Below, piece after piece: positions 1 through 6,718 of a DNA stretch of 7,694 nucleotides. The notes beneath the pieces are model-generated. The model searched no databases. It was not told the DNA's origin and worked only from the letters and a program-made list of their open reading frames with translations. The DNA is from an uncultured Clostridia bacterium. GTDB taxonomy: Bacteria > Bacillota > Clostridia > TANB77 > CAG-508. The stretch lies in contig CAKPJM010000051.1 of the NCBI GenBank assembly GCA_934162625.1, positions 1 to 7,694 of the forward strand, given 5' to 3'. Position 1 is the first letter of the stretch, and each line of letters begins with the position of its first letter. The translations under genes and the position numbers were made by a program.

Positions 1-227
1 GCTTTTGATGCAGGTATTTTGATTTCTTCTTTAGTTTGTGGGTTTCTTCCTTTTCTAGCTGCTCTTTTTCTTACTTCAAAAGAACCAAATCCAACTAATT
101 GTACTTTGTCTCCGTCTACTAAAGCGTTTGTTACAACATCAACAAATGCATTAACTGCTTCCTCAGCACCTTTTTTTGTTTCTCCTGTTTTTGCAGCTAT
201 TGCTGCGATTAATTCAGCTTTGTTCAT
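1..227 (-). CDS. hup: HU-family DNA-binding protein, 3' end cut by window edge
   Basis: HU is a small dimeric histone-like protein that bends and compacts the nucleoid. The visible 75 residues begin MNKAELIAAIAAKTG. They contain the family signature GFGSFEVRKRAARKGRNP at residues 46-63, including the RNP tip (61-63) whose proline intercalates into the DNA minor groove, and then the beta-arm continuation up to PASK. About 15-20 C-terminal residues lie outside the window, since the family is usually 90-95 aa. The start is fixed by a textbook AGGAGGT at 236-242, nine bases before ATG. It lies 157 bp downstream of the flippase gene on the same strand with no convincing terminator between, so read-through is possible. 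That order fits the Firmicute yabM-mazG-hup arrangement with mazG missing. Identity is near certain. Confidence 0.97.
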   Translation of the reverse strand, partial: MNKAELIAAIAAKTGETKKGAEEAVNAFVDVVTNALVDGDKVQLVGFGSFEVRKRAARKGRNPQTKEEIKIPASK

Positions 228-258
228 TTAAAATTACCTCCTAATAAGATTTGTTATT

Positions 259-277
259 ATGTAGAAAACTTCTACAT
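259..277. repeat. 8-bp perfect dyad in the leader of the HU gene
   Basis: The arms ATGTAGAA and TTCTACAT are separated by AAC, about 17 bases upstream of the HU ribosome binding site. The dyad could be an operator or a small 5'-UTR hairpin. There is no T-tract on either side, so it is not a terminator. The role is unknown; the symmetry itself is directly seen. Confidence 0.4.
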
Positions 278-302
278 TTAAGATTATTCGCCAATTTTAG
301 CT

Positions 303-361
303 AAAATCCTTCTTTTTTGTTTTTTATTTTTTTTAAAATTCCTATTATTTCTAAGGATTTT
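303..361. repeat. Spaced inverted repeat between the flippase and HU genes
   Basis: AAAATCCTT at 303-311 is the exact reverse complement of AAGGATTTT at 353-361, with 41 bases of T/A-rich sequence between them. AAAATTCCT (335-343) can also pair imperfectly with the second arm. Read on the minus strand, the structures are followed by A-runs or mixed sequence rather than a U-tract, so this is a poor terminator for the flippase gene. It may be chance in such AT-rich DNA. Confidence 0.25.
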
Positions 362-384
362 GGTTTTATACCATGTGAATTATA

Positions 385-1962
385 TTATTTTTTTCTTTCC
401 TTAATATCTCTGTATGCCTTATGTCCGTAAGGAATCATAGATATTTCTTCTTTGGATAGCACTTTAAAGCATAGTAATAAGATTATATATATAATTACTG
501 CTAATAATAAAGATAAAATTAATGTAATTCGGTTAGAAAATGCTTTGTGCAAAACATTGTAAAAGCAATATGAAGTTATTGCCATTAATATTGATGCCAT
601 TAATGGCTTTAATAAAAACTTATCTTTTTCAAATTTAAGATTTATATTTCTTTTTAGCACAATCAAACATATAATAAAAGATGCTGCACTTGATATTATC
701 GATGATATAATTGCCCCTTTTACTCCAATAGCAGGAATTAAGTTTATGTTTAAAACAAGTTTGATTACCGCACCAATTGCAAAAGCAATTACAGGAGTAT
801 TTACTTTTCCCAATCCTTGTAGTGCTCCATTTATAGTTTGCGTTAATACAACAAAAATAATTGTCCATGCAGAATACTTTAACATTTCTCCTCCCGCAGA
901 TGCATTTGGAAATAATAGGTCTAGAATTTGATTTGAATAAACAGACATGCAAATACTGCACGGAATTCCTATTAATATAGTAACTAATATTGAAAATTTT
1001 ATTCTTTTTTTCACTATATCCATTTCTTTTCTTGCAATTGCTCCCGAAATTGTTGGAACTAATGCAGTTGCAAAAGCAATGTTAAAAGAAAATGGTAATG
1101 TTATTAGTGTATCTACTTTTCCGCTTAATATTCCATATTGTATAGTTGCTTCTTTTTCTCCTATGTATGTTTTAAGAATTCTAACTACGGTTAATGCATC
1201 TATAGTTTTTGTCATTGCAGAAAAAAGTGCACACAAAGCTATTGGTACTGAAACAATTAATATGTTTTTTATAATTCTTCCAACGGTTTCTTTCTTATTT
1301 ATTGTAGACGATATAACTTCTTGCCACATATTTCTTTTTCTTTTAATGAAGTACTTGTATAGATAAATTACACTACACAATGTTGCAAGTGTGGTAGCTA
1401 TTGTAGCTCCTCCAGCCATTAGAATTGTATTATTGCCAGATATGCTTGCCAATTGTTCTACTATTAATATAGTAAGAATTGTTTTAAAGATCTGTTCTAA
1501 GCTTTGTGAATTAGCAGTTACAGATAAATTTTCTTTTCCGTTAAAGTATCCCCTTAAAACAGACGCTATTGATACAAGGAATACAGATGGAGAAAGAGCT
1601 AAGAGAGTCATTTCTGCTTCTGGTATTTGTAGATATACATTTGATATATATTTTGCACCCAAAAATAATATGCTACTTCCTACAAAGCCTAAAGTTCCAA
1701 ATAAGGCAATGGCTATTTTAAATATTCTATATGCTCCTCTATTGTCTCCTATAGCAACTTTGCCAGATACTAATTTTGAGATTGCATTTGGCACACCAAT
1801 TGAACAAATCGTAAGAAAAAGTGCATATATTTGAAAACCGCTACTATATATTGCATTTCCCTTATCTCCAAAGCCTTCTCTATTTGTAAGATATAATTTA
1901 TAGATTAATCCTACCACTTTTATAATAGCCTGAGAAAACATTAGTACAATAACTCCATGCAT
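385..1962 (-). CDS. SpoVB/MurJ/YabM-like lipid-linked oligosaccharide flippase (MOP superfamily)
   Basis: This is a polytopic membrane transporter of the MATE-like MOP superfamily. SpoVB, YabM and MurJ relatives flip lipid-linked cell-wall or polysaccharide precursors across the cytoplasmic membrane. The 525 residues from this ATG form about 14 hydrophobic segments along the whole length and end in the basic tail IKERKK. The early stretch GLIYKLYLTNREG followed by YSSGFQIYALFLTICSIGVPNAISKLVSG (about residues 18-66) matches the SpoVB-like N-terminal pattern; other relatives are about 500-550 aa. The reading frame stays open upstream of this ATG, coding KNRESIENKKTGF, which looks like the normal cytosolic N-terminus. 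The only strong Shine-Dalgarno (GGAGGA, 2011-2016) precedes an in-frame ATT at 2002-2004, giving 539 aa. An ATG-only gene call therefore probably loses 14 residues. The exact substrate (spore cortex, peptidoglycan or other glycan) cannot be told from sequence alone. Confidence 0.9.
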   Translation of the reverse strand: MHGVIVLMFSQAIIKVVGLIYKLYLTNREGFGDKGNAIYSSGFQIYALFLTICSIGVPNAISKLVSGKVAIGDNRGAYRIFKIAIALFGTLGFVGSSILFLGAKYISNVYLQIPEAEMTLLALSPSVFLVSIASVLRGYFNGKENLSVTANSQSLEQIFKTILTILIVEQLASISGNNTILMAGGATIATTLATLCSVIYLYKYFIKRKRNMWQEVISSTINKKETVGRIIKNILIVSVPIALCALFSAMTKTIDALTVVRILKTYIGEKEATIQYGILSGKVDTLITLPFSFNIAFATALVPTISGAIARKEMDIVKKRIKFSILVTILIGIPCSICMSVYSNQILDLLFPNASAGGEMLKYSAWTIIFVVLTQTINGALQGLGKVNTPVIAFAIGAVIKLVLNINLIPAIGVKGAIISSIISSAASFIICLIVLKRNINLKFEKDKFLLKPLMASILMAITSYCFYNVLHKAFSNRITLILSLLLAVIIYIILLLCFKVLSKEEISMIPYGHKAYRDIKERKK

Positions 1963-2001
1963 AAATCCAGTTTTTTTATTTTCTATACTTTCTCGATTTT
2001 T

Positions 2002-2016
2002 AATTTTAATTCCTCC
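2002..2016 (-). promoter_or_regulatory. Ribosome binding site that points to an ATT start for the flippase gene
   Basis: On the minus strand GGAGGA (2016-2011) is followed after six bases by ATT (2004-2002), in frame with the flippase, while the first in-frame ATG lies 42 bases further on behind only a weak CTGGA. The Shine-Dalgarno itself overlaps an ATG at 2018-2016 that opens an 11-codon ORF (MEELKLKIEKV) ending in TAG and has no ribosome binding site of its own. Adding one A to the A5 run after that ORF's sixth codon would fuse it to the flippase as MEELKLKNRESIEN. Either a rare ATT start or a one-base homopolymer loss could explain the arrangement. Confidence 0.5.
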
Positions 2017-2030
2017 ATGATACTGTATTT

Positions 2031-2116
2031 AAGAGAATTGCGAACGAATGGGGACAGACCCCTTTTGTTTGAATTCAAACAAAAGGGGTATGTCCCCATT
2101 CGTTCGCAATTCTCTT
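2031..2116. repeat. 86-bp near-perfect palindrome, REP/MITE-like
   Basis: The two 43-base arms meet at GAATTC (2071-2076) with no loop and differ at a single pair (g2057 opposite a2090). The arms contain GAACGAATGGGGACAGACC on the left and its near copy on the right. The GGGGACAGACCCC-type core resembles palindromes associated with REP-associated tyrosine transposases in many bacteria; that link is from memory of the motif, not a search. It is more GC-rich than its surroundings, has no T-tract for termination and shows no obvious target-site duplication (flanks TATTT and CTTAA). One edge lies only 14 bases from the flippase ribosome binding site, so any flippase promoter upstream of it would place a very long hairpin in the leader RNA. 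Confidence 0.85.
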
Positions 2117-2153
2117 CTTAATTAATGTATATGAACTTTTTCTTTAAAAAGAC

Positions 2154-2182
2154 TTGTTTTTTTGCGTTTTTTATAGGATAAT
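2154..2182 (+). promoter_or_regulatory. Sigma-A-type promoter for the VirD4-like gene
   Basis: TTGTTT (2154-2159) and GATAAT (2177-2182) are separated by 17 bases, giving an expected transcription start near 2189 and a leader of about 30 nt. That leader ends in a G5 ribosome binding site (2209-2213) seven bases before the GTG start. The promoter lies entirely outside the palindrome, so the palindrome is not in this transcript. Confidence 0.6.
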
Positions 2183-2220
2183 ATATATGTATAAAAATGT
2201 AATTAATTGGGGGATTAAAG

Positions 2221-4536
2221 GTGAAATTTATAGATAAATTTTTAAAATTACTTAAAACTGATAGAAATACTTTCTTTACTTTCGTTTTAAGTTTATTTAC
2301 AGTTTATATAATAGTAGATAGGGTTGTAGAATTGTTAATATTATGTTTTACAGGAATGTCAGTATCATATTGGGGGCCAATAAAATATACCTTAGCTCTG
2401 GCGTGTCCAATATTTGCATTCTTATTTTCTTATCCATCTAAACTATGCAAATCTGATGATGATAAAATATCATTTTTTAAAACATATTGTATTTGTTTAT
2501 ATGTGATAGGAATATCTGCAGTTGTACAATGGCTTAATTATTTATGTTGGATTTTGCTTATGTCTCTTCCACACTATGACATAATGATAACAGAATTCTC
2601 AGATTTAATTATTAGAGCTCTTACTGCAATCTCGCTTTATATACCACTTACTACTTTTTATAAATTAATCATGTGGTTAAATAAAACCGTTAACGACCCA
2701 ATTTTCCCTAATAATTTTCAAGAATCTATATGTGACTTTCAAGGCCTTGATATATCTGCCCCAGACGGTACTACCGGACCATATAGTTTAGAAATAGAAA
2801 TTTGTAGGAATAGAGGAGATAATAAACCTGTTAAAATATTAGAATCTAGAAGATTCCAACCAACTATTGTTGTTGGGCCTTCTGGAACTGGTAAAACATC
2901 AATGGTTATGGAACCAATGATTGCTAGAGACATAGAGAAAAAGTATTTCTTTAGAGAGACTTCAAAAGAAATGGGTTATACAGCATTAAAAACAAACATA
3001 GCCTATTTAAATAAACCATATGATAATGCATACTTAAATAAAAGCTTTACATTAAATATGCTTACTCCTGTAGAAGGAAAAGAAAATATCTATAAAGCTT
3101 ATATGAGTAAAATGATATCTGCAATTGAAAATGATGGAACAATAGTTTATAAAAATCTTGGTATAACTGCTGTCAGTCCTGATGCTGATCACATAGATAG
3201 GTTGAAAGAAGTTGCAAAAGCTTTTGATATGCCTTATATAGAGATAGATCCAACAAATTCAAATTCAATTGGTTTAAATCCATTTATTATAGGTAACCCT
3301 GCACTTTGCGGATTAATTATTTCTCTTGTTATTAGAGGATTATATAGTGCTACCGAGCATACCGCAGAGCTTGCATATTCTGAAGATATTGCAACTCAAG
3401 CTACTCAAAACTTGGTGTTACTTTTAAAATTAATGTATCCTAAAATGCATGATGGATTAATGCCAAACTTAGAAGATTTGCTTAGATGCTATACAAATTT
3501 TGATTTAGTACAAGAAATGTGTGAAGAATTAAAAAAAGATGAAGAATTAGCAAAAGAATATGCTCTTCAATTAGATTATTTTGAACAATATTTCTATAAA
3601 GATTCAGAAGGAAGAAAAGACATGAAAAGATATGTTCACTTTGCTTCTTCTACATTAGATACTGTATTACGTTCTGCTGAAGTTAGAAGTATAGTTTGCA
3701 ATAGATATAACAATATAGATTTTAATGATGTAATTAATAATGGTAAAGTTGTATTTATATCTACAAGACCATATGAAATCGGTGGAGCTGCACATAAAGG
3801 ATTCGGTTTGTTCTTCTTAATGCTTATGATGTGCTCTGTAGAAAACAATCGTGCAAAAGTAAAAAATCGTTTGCCTCATTTTATGTATGTTGATGAGTTT
3901 AGCGAATACAATCCAGATTCTTTAGGAGATATGTATACTCTTTATAGAAAGTTCAAAATCGGTACAATCTTCTCTTCTCAAACATTAGCTGGATTTGGTG
4001 AAGGTTCTGGAGTTTTACTTTCTAATGCTGGAACAAAAATAACCTTTGGAAATAGCACTCCAGATGAGATGAACTGGTGGATGCAGGAATTTGGAAAAAG
4101 AAAAGAATGGAATGTTGGTTATAGTTATAATAAAGATGACGGAGAGTATTCTTCTAGTTTAGGTGGTCCTAATTGGGCTTGGGAAGACCATATGAAGCTT
4201 GGTAAAATTCAAGGACTTAAGTTCAAAAATATAATTTACAAAACTAAAGCAAAGAATGGTAAAAATGTTGTTAATTTTGGTAAAGTCGATTTCTTAGAGA
4301 GCAAATACAAAACACCTCATAAAGGCAAAAACTATAATTTTAGTAAATACATTACTGCAGTAAGTGATGACAAAAAGGAAGAAAAACCAAAGTGGAAGCC
4401 TAATAAAGTAGTATTCACAAAAGACGAAAGAGGAGATATAGATCCTGTCCAAACAGATACAACAGACAGTTCTTACTTCTTTGATAATGAAGATGCTATT
4501 AGTTTCAATTTAGGAAATAAAAATAGTAATAAATAA
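2221..4536 (+). CDS. VirD4/TraG-type coupling ATPase (type IV secretion DNA-transfer family)
   Basis: T4CPs are membrane-anchored hexameric ATPases that feed DNA-relaxase complexes or proteins into a type IV secretion channel. The 771-aa product has four predicted N-terminal membrane segments (about residues 18-41, 55-72, 86-114 and 128-152). A Walker A motif GPSGTGKT follows at 219-226. The region ending SIGLNPF corresponds to the post-Walker A strand of VirD4 proteins, and a helical insertion lies at about 375-490. Walker B is FMYVDEF (D558, E559), and the conserved glutamine is in TIFSSQ (Q587), as in the TraG/TraD C-terminal region. The tail from about residue 700 is charged and low-complexity. 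The length is a little above typical VirD4 (about 650). The start is GTG after GGGGG. No relaxase, VirB4/VirB6-like or pilin gene lies nearby, so the gene stands alone between its own promoter and terminator. The ATPase motifs are all intact, arguing against decay; the substrate is unknown. Confidence 0.93.
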   Translation: MKFIDKFLKLLKTDRNTFFTFVLSLFTVYIIVDRVVELLILCFTGMSVSYWGPIKYTLALACPIFAFLFSYPSKLCKSDDDKISFFKTYCICLYVIGISAVVQWLNYLCWILLMSLPHYDIMITEFSDLIIRALTAISLYIPLTTFYKLIMWLNKTVNDPIFPNNFQESICDFQGLDISAPDGTTGPYSLEIEICRNRGDNKPVKILESRRFQPTIVVGPSGTGKTSMVMEPMIARDIEKKYFFRETSKEMGYTALKTNIAYLNKPYDNAYLNKSFTLNMLTPVEGKENIYKAYMSKMISAIENDGTIVYKNLGITAVSPDADHIDRLKEVAKAFDMPYIEIDPTNSNSIGLNPFIIGNPALCGLIISLVIRGLYSATEHTAELAYSEDIATQATQNLVLLLKLMYPKMHDGLMPNLEDLLRCYTNFDLVQEMCEELKKDEELAKEYALQLDYFEQYFYKDSEGRKDMKRYVHFASSTLDTVLRSAEVRSIVCNRYNNIDFNDVINNGKVVFISTRPYEIGGAAHKGFGLFFLMLMMCSVENNRAKVKNRLPHFMYVDEFSEYNPDSLGDMYTLYRKFKIGTIFSSQTLAGFGEGSGVLLSNAGTKITFGNSTPDEMNWWMQEFGKRKEWNVGYSYNKDDGEYSSSLGGPNWAWEDHMKLGKIQGLKFKNIIYKTKAKNGKNVVNFGKVDFLESKYKTPHKGKNYNFSKYITAVSDDKKEEKPKWKPNKVVFTKDERGDIDPVQTDTTDSSYFFDNEDAISFNLGNKNSNK

Positions 4537-4542
4537 AATTTT

Positions 4543-4571
4543 AGGGAATTCCAAAATGGAATTCCCTTTTT
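4543..4571 (+). terminator. Rho-independent terminator of the VirD4-like gene
   Basis: A 10-bp perfect stem (AGGGAATTCC with GGAATTCCCT), an AAAAT loop and a T5 run begin seven bases after the stop codon. Read the other way it has the same stem with a weaker TAAAATTTTATTT tail, so it may also stop the small minus-strand zinc-protein transcript, whose stop codon lies 46 bases away. Confidence 0.9.
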
Positions 4572-4616
4572 GTAACTTCTAATAGCTATTTGATTTAGTT
4601 GTTGCTTATTAAATTA

Positions 4617-4736
4617 TTATTTTTCGATCATTCCTGAGCCATTACATACGGAGCACGTTTCTTCTTCTCCTTCACGTTCAATAGTTCCTGAACCACCACA
4701 ATACGGACACCATTCCCAATCATCATTTTTTGCCAT
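4617..4736 (-). CDS. 39-aa DnaJ/anti-TRAP-like zinc-binding microprotein
   Basis: The product starts MAKNDDWEW, then has CPYCGGSGT and CSVCNGSGM, ending MIEK. The two CxxCxGxG-type motifs, 15 residues apart, are the pattern of the DnaJ central zinc domain and of anti-TRAP (RtpA) proteins, with four cysteines enough for one zinc ion. GGAGGT lies seven bases before the ATG and a perfect consensus promoter lies upstream, so it is very likely a real and strongly expressed gene despite its size. It is shorter than B. subtilis anti-TRAP (53 aa) and lacks that protein's C-terminal helix. It stands alone between the terminator of the VirD4-like gene and that of the Replic_Relax-like gene. It may bind another protein or RNA, or be a detached zinc finger; the function is not known. 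Confidence 0.8.
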   Translation of the reverse strand: MAKNDDWEWCPYCGGSGTIEREGEEETCSVCNGSGMIEK

Positions 4737-4747
4737 TACTATTACCT

Positions 4748-4773
4748 CCAGATTATTAATTAATTTATTCTGG
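4748..4773 (-). promoter_or_regulatory. Possible leader hairpin touching the zinc-protein ribosome binding site
   Basis: CCAGA and TCTGG can pair across about 16 A/T-rich bases in the roughly 53-nt leader, and the second arm runs directly into the GGAGGT ribosome binding site. With only five pairs it is weak and may be chance; it is listed because it could limit ribosome access. Confidence 0.2.
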
Positions 4774-4795
4774 CTATTAAGAAAGTTACGTATTT

Positions 4796-4824
4796 ATTAT
4801 ATCATCCCAAAATATAACTGTCAA
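4796..4824 (-). promoter_or_regulatory. Perfect consensus sigma-A promoter of the zinc microprotein
   Basis: Read on the minus strand, TTGACA (4824-4819), a 17-base spacer and TATAAT (4801-4796) match the vegetative consensus at all twelve positions. Transcription should start near 4789, giving a leader of about 53 nt before the small ORF. It is the strongest promoter visible in the window. Confidence 0.88.
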
Positions 4825-4883
4825 TTTTTGGCATTTTTTATTGTATTAAGCTAACCTATGTATCAATAAAATTGTTTATATAT

Positions 4884-4917
4884 AAAAAGATTATAACTCT
4901 TATAAGTTATAATCTTT
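4884..4917 (-). terminator. Terminator of the S1/Replic_Relax-like operon
   Basis: A 13-bp perfect stem (AAAGATTATAACT with AGTTATAATCTTT) around a six-base loop starts four bases after the stop codon. On the minus strand it is followed by a short run of five T. The stem is AT-rich but long. On the plus strand the hairpin is followed by CTTTTT, but no plus-strand gene leads into it. Confidence 0.8.
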
Positions 4918-4921
4918 CTTT

Positions 4922-5851
4922 TTAGCCCAATATTTTTAACTCTACTTCTTCCATTTTGTATTTTCCATCTTCAATTTTAAATTCTACTAATGATTTATCC
5001 AATGAATCGCTGTTCTGTCTTAAATCTGTAGTAAATAATAATTTTATTCCTGGTATTTCTAATTTATTTGTTACAATTATTTTTAGTACTTCTACCATAT
5101 GTTTATTATCCTCACACACTAATACTAATTGTGGTTTTATCGCAAATCCTGAATCAAATTGTACAAAACTTTCATAAAAGTCTATATAGTATTTCATTCT
5201 GTCTATTAGTTTATTTTCCCAGTCCTCTTCTCTTCTAATAGCTTCAAAAATCAAGTCTATAGATTTATTATTTTTAGTTATTTTAATTCCAGCATGTGCT
5301 TTAAAAATTTTTCCTAACTTTTTGGCAGTAAGTTGTGGCTTTACAGTAAAGCTGTCAAATGCTTTTACTTTTCTTAAATATGCAACAATTACTTGGTTAC
5401 CTGCTAAACGTTTTTTTATCATTCCAACAGTTTTTGTATTATCTGTAGGTTGCCACTTACATTCAATTCCTCTTGAATTAAGTAGATATTTCCCCATTTT
5501 TTCTAGGCAATATACTCTATATATACATTTTCCTTCTTCACTTGTAAAATAGTATCTAGTTAAAATTTTAGATTTTACTAACTGTTCTAGTTTATTATTT
5601 AATTTGTCTTGAGATTTAATATCTTCTCCATTATGTACTAATATTTGATAAATTTGTCTAGAAGTAATAAATTCGAATTTATTTACTAATTCCATTATTT
5701 TAAAATGGATATCCGTAATATGTCCTATATTTATTTTATGTATTATTTGATTCATAGAAACATATCCGTCTTTCCCGTCAAAAGTCTTTACTTCTCCCTC
5801 TCTTACTGCAAATGGTGATACATCTGTTTTTATTTGATTGTCTTCTACCAT
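4922..5851 (-). CDS. Replic_Relax-like winged-helix protein
   Basis: The 309-aa protein has an N-terminal polar region (1-35), then a winged-helix-like stretch at about 46-115 (ITDIHFKIMELVNKFEFITS, recognition region SRQIYQIL, wing ending YRVYCLEKMGKYLL). A C-terminal alpha/beta part (about 190-275) includes SIDLIFEA, a helical stretch with DRMKYYIDFYES, and a strand KPQLVLVCED. This order resembles the replication-relaxation (Replic_Relax) family found on Gram-positive mobile elements. The C-terminal half recalls a PD-(D/E)XK-like fold with D199 and E203, but the usual catalytic lysine is not evident. AAAGGAG lies ten bases before the ATG. It follows the S1-domain gene by 20 nt and closes that operon, and it converges on the VirD4-like gene. 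A DNA-binding partner of the ATPase is a reasonable guess; family membership by eye is moderate. Confidence 0.6.
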   Translation of the reverse strand: MVEDNQIKTDVSPFAVREGEVKTFDGKDGYVSMNQIIHKINIGHITDIHFKIMELVNKFEFITSRQIYQILVHNGEDIKSQDKLNNKLEQLVKSKILTRYYFTSEEGKCIYRVYCLEKMGKYLLNSRGIECKWQPTDNTKTVGMIKKRLAGNQVIVAYLRKVKAFDSFTVKPQLTAKKLGKIFKAHAGIKITKNNKSIDLIFEAIRREEDWENKLIDRMKYYIDFYESFVQFDSGFAIKPQLVLVCEDNKHMVEVLKIIVTNKLEIPGIKLLFTTDLRQNSDSLDKSLVEFKIEDGKYKMEEVELKILG

Positions 5852-5871
5852 AATTATGGCACTCCTTTCTA

Positions 5872-6678
5872 TTATAAAATTGTTAATTTTATTTTCTTTT
5901 TATCTGGAATAATCTTTTTTATTTTTAGTCTTACGTCTTCTCCATATTCAATATTATCTTTATAATCTGCTAGACCTACTAGATTAGGTTTTAGCTCAAT
6001 AAATATTCCATTTTTATTTTTTTCTTTTTCTCTAGCAATTCCTGAAACTATCATTCCTTCTTCGAACTCTTTTACATTTTCTTCCCAAGTTCCAAGAGTC
6101 TCTTTATAACTTAGAATTACTCTGTTTGTTTTTCTATCTATAGATTTTATCATAATTTTTATCTTTTGTCCAATTTTAAATCTTTCATATGGCGTTTTTA
6201 TTCTTGCAACTGATATATCTTCTATATGAACTAGACCTACTATTCCCCCACCTATTTCTACAAAAGCTCCATATGGTCTAATATTTTTTACTATTCCATA
6301 TACTAACATACCTTCTTTTAGTTCATTTTTCATCCAATTAATTGCTTCTTTCCCAACTGCTTTTCTAGATAAAATTACTGTATCTTTCTTGCTTGTATCT
6401 TTCACCTTAAATTGAACAATTTTGTTTATTTTACTTTTGCATATATTAGGCTTAGGAAATCCTGTTTCATCAATATTTATAGCTTCTACCTCATCCCTTG
6501 GTATGATTCCTGTTATATTATTTCCTAAATCCACGTATAGGTTATAATTGCTATCACATCTGCTTACTTTAGCTTGTATTATCTCTCCATTAACTGATGC
6601 CTTACTTAATTCTTCTAATGAAAATGCCTGTGGTGCACTTGCCCATCCTTCTGGAATAAACTTTTGTATGTATTCCAT
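5872..6678 (-). CDS. Three-S1-domain RNA-binding protein
   Basis: This is a 268-aa S1-repeat protein related to ribosomal protein S1 and YabR-type proteins; such OB folds bind single-stranded RNA. Domain 1 is at about 29-106 (divergent, VNGEIIQAKVSR to VILSRKAVG). Domain 2 is at about 121-193 and canonical, with YGAFVEIGGGIVGLVHIEDIS. Domain 3 is at about 207-268, shorter and degenerate (GIFIELKPNLVGLADY). The start chosen is the ATG at 6678 with AAAGGAAG ten bases upstream. A longer frame opening at TTG 6747 is wrong, because that TTG is part of the -35 box. It heads an operon with the Replic_Relax-like gene. It is shorter than ribosomal S1 (four or more repeats), so translation-linked regulation or RNA chaperoning is more likely than a core ribosomal role. 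Confidence 0.87.
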   Translation of the reverse strand: MEYIQKFIPEGWASAPQAFSLEELSKASVNGEIIQAKVSRCDSNYNLYVDLGNNITGIIPRDEVEAINIDETGFPKPNICKSKINKIVQFKVKDTSKKDTVILSRKAVGKEAINWMKNELKEGMLVYGIVKNIRPYGAFVEIGGGIVGLVHIEDISVARIKTPYERFKIGQKIKIMIKSIDRKTNRVILSYKETLGTWEENVKEFEEGMIVSGIAREKEKNKNGIFIELKPNLVGLADYKDNIEYGEDVRLKIKKIIPDKKKIKLTIL

Positions 6679-6718
6679 ATAACATTTTCTTCCTTTCTTT
6701 TGTATTTTACTTAGAAAC

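Noticed and set aside
1391..1834. 147-aa plus-strand open frame, with similar ones at 947-1366 and 746-931
   Set aside because: They lie wholly opposite the flippase gene, have no ribosome binding sites and encode no recognisable protein; antisense shadows of a hydrophobic coding region.
2031..2116. Palindrome as a bidirectional terminator
   Set aside because: No T-tract follows either arm and both flanking genes diverge away from it, so no transcript needs to end there.
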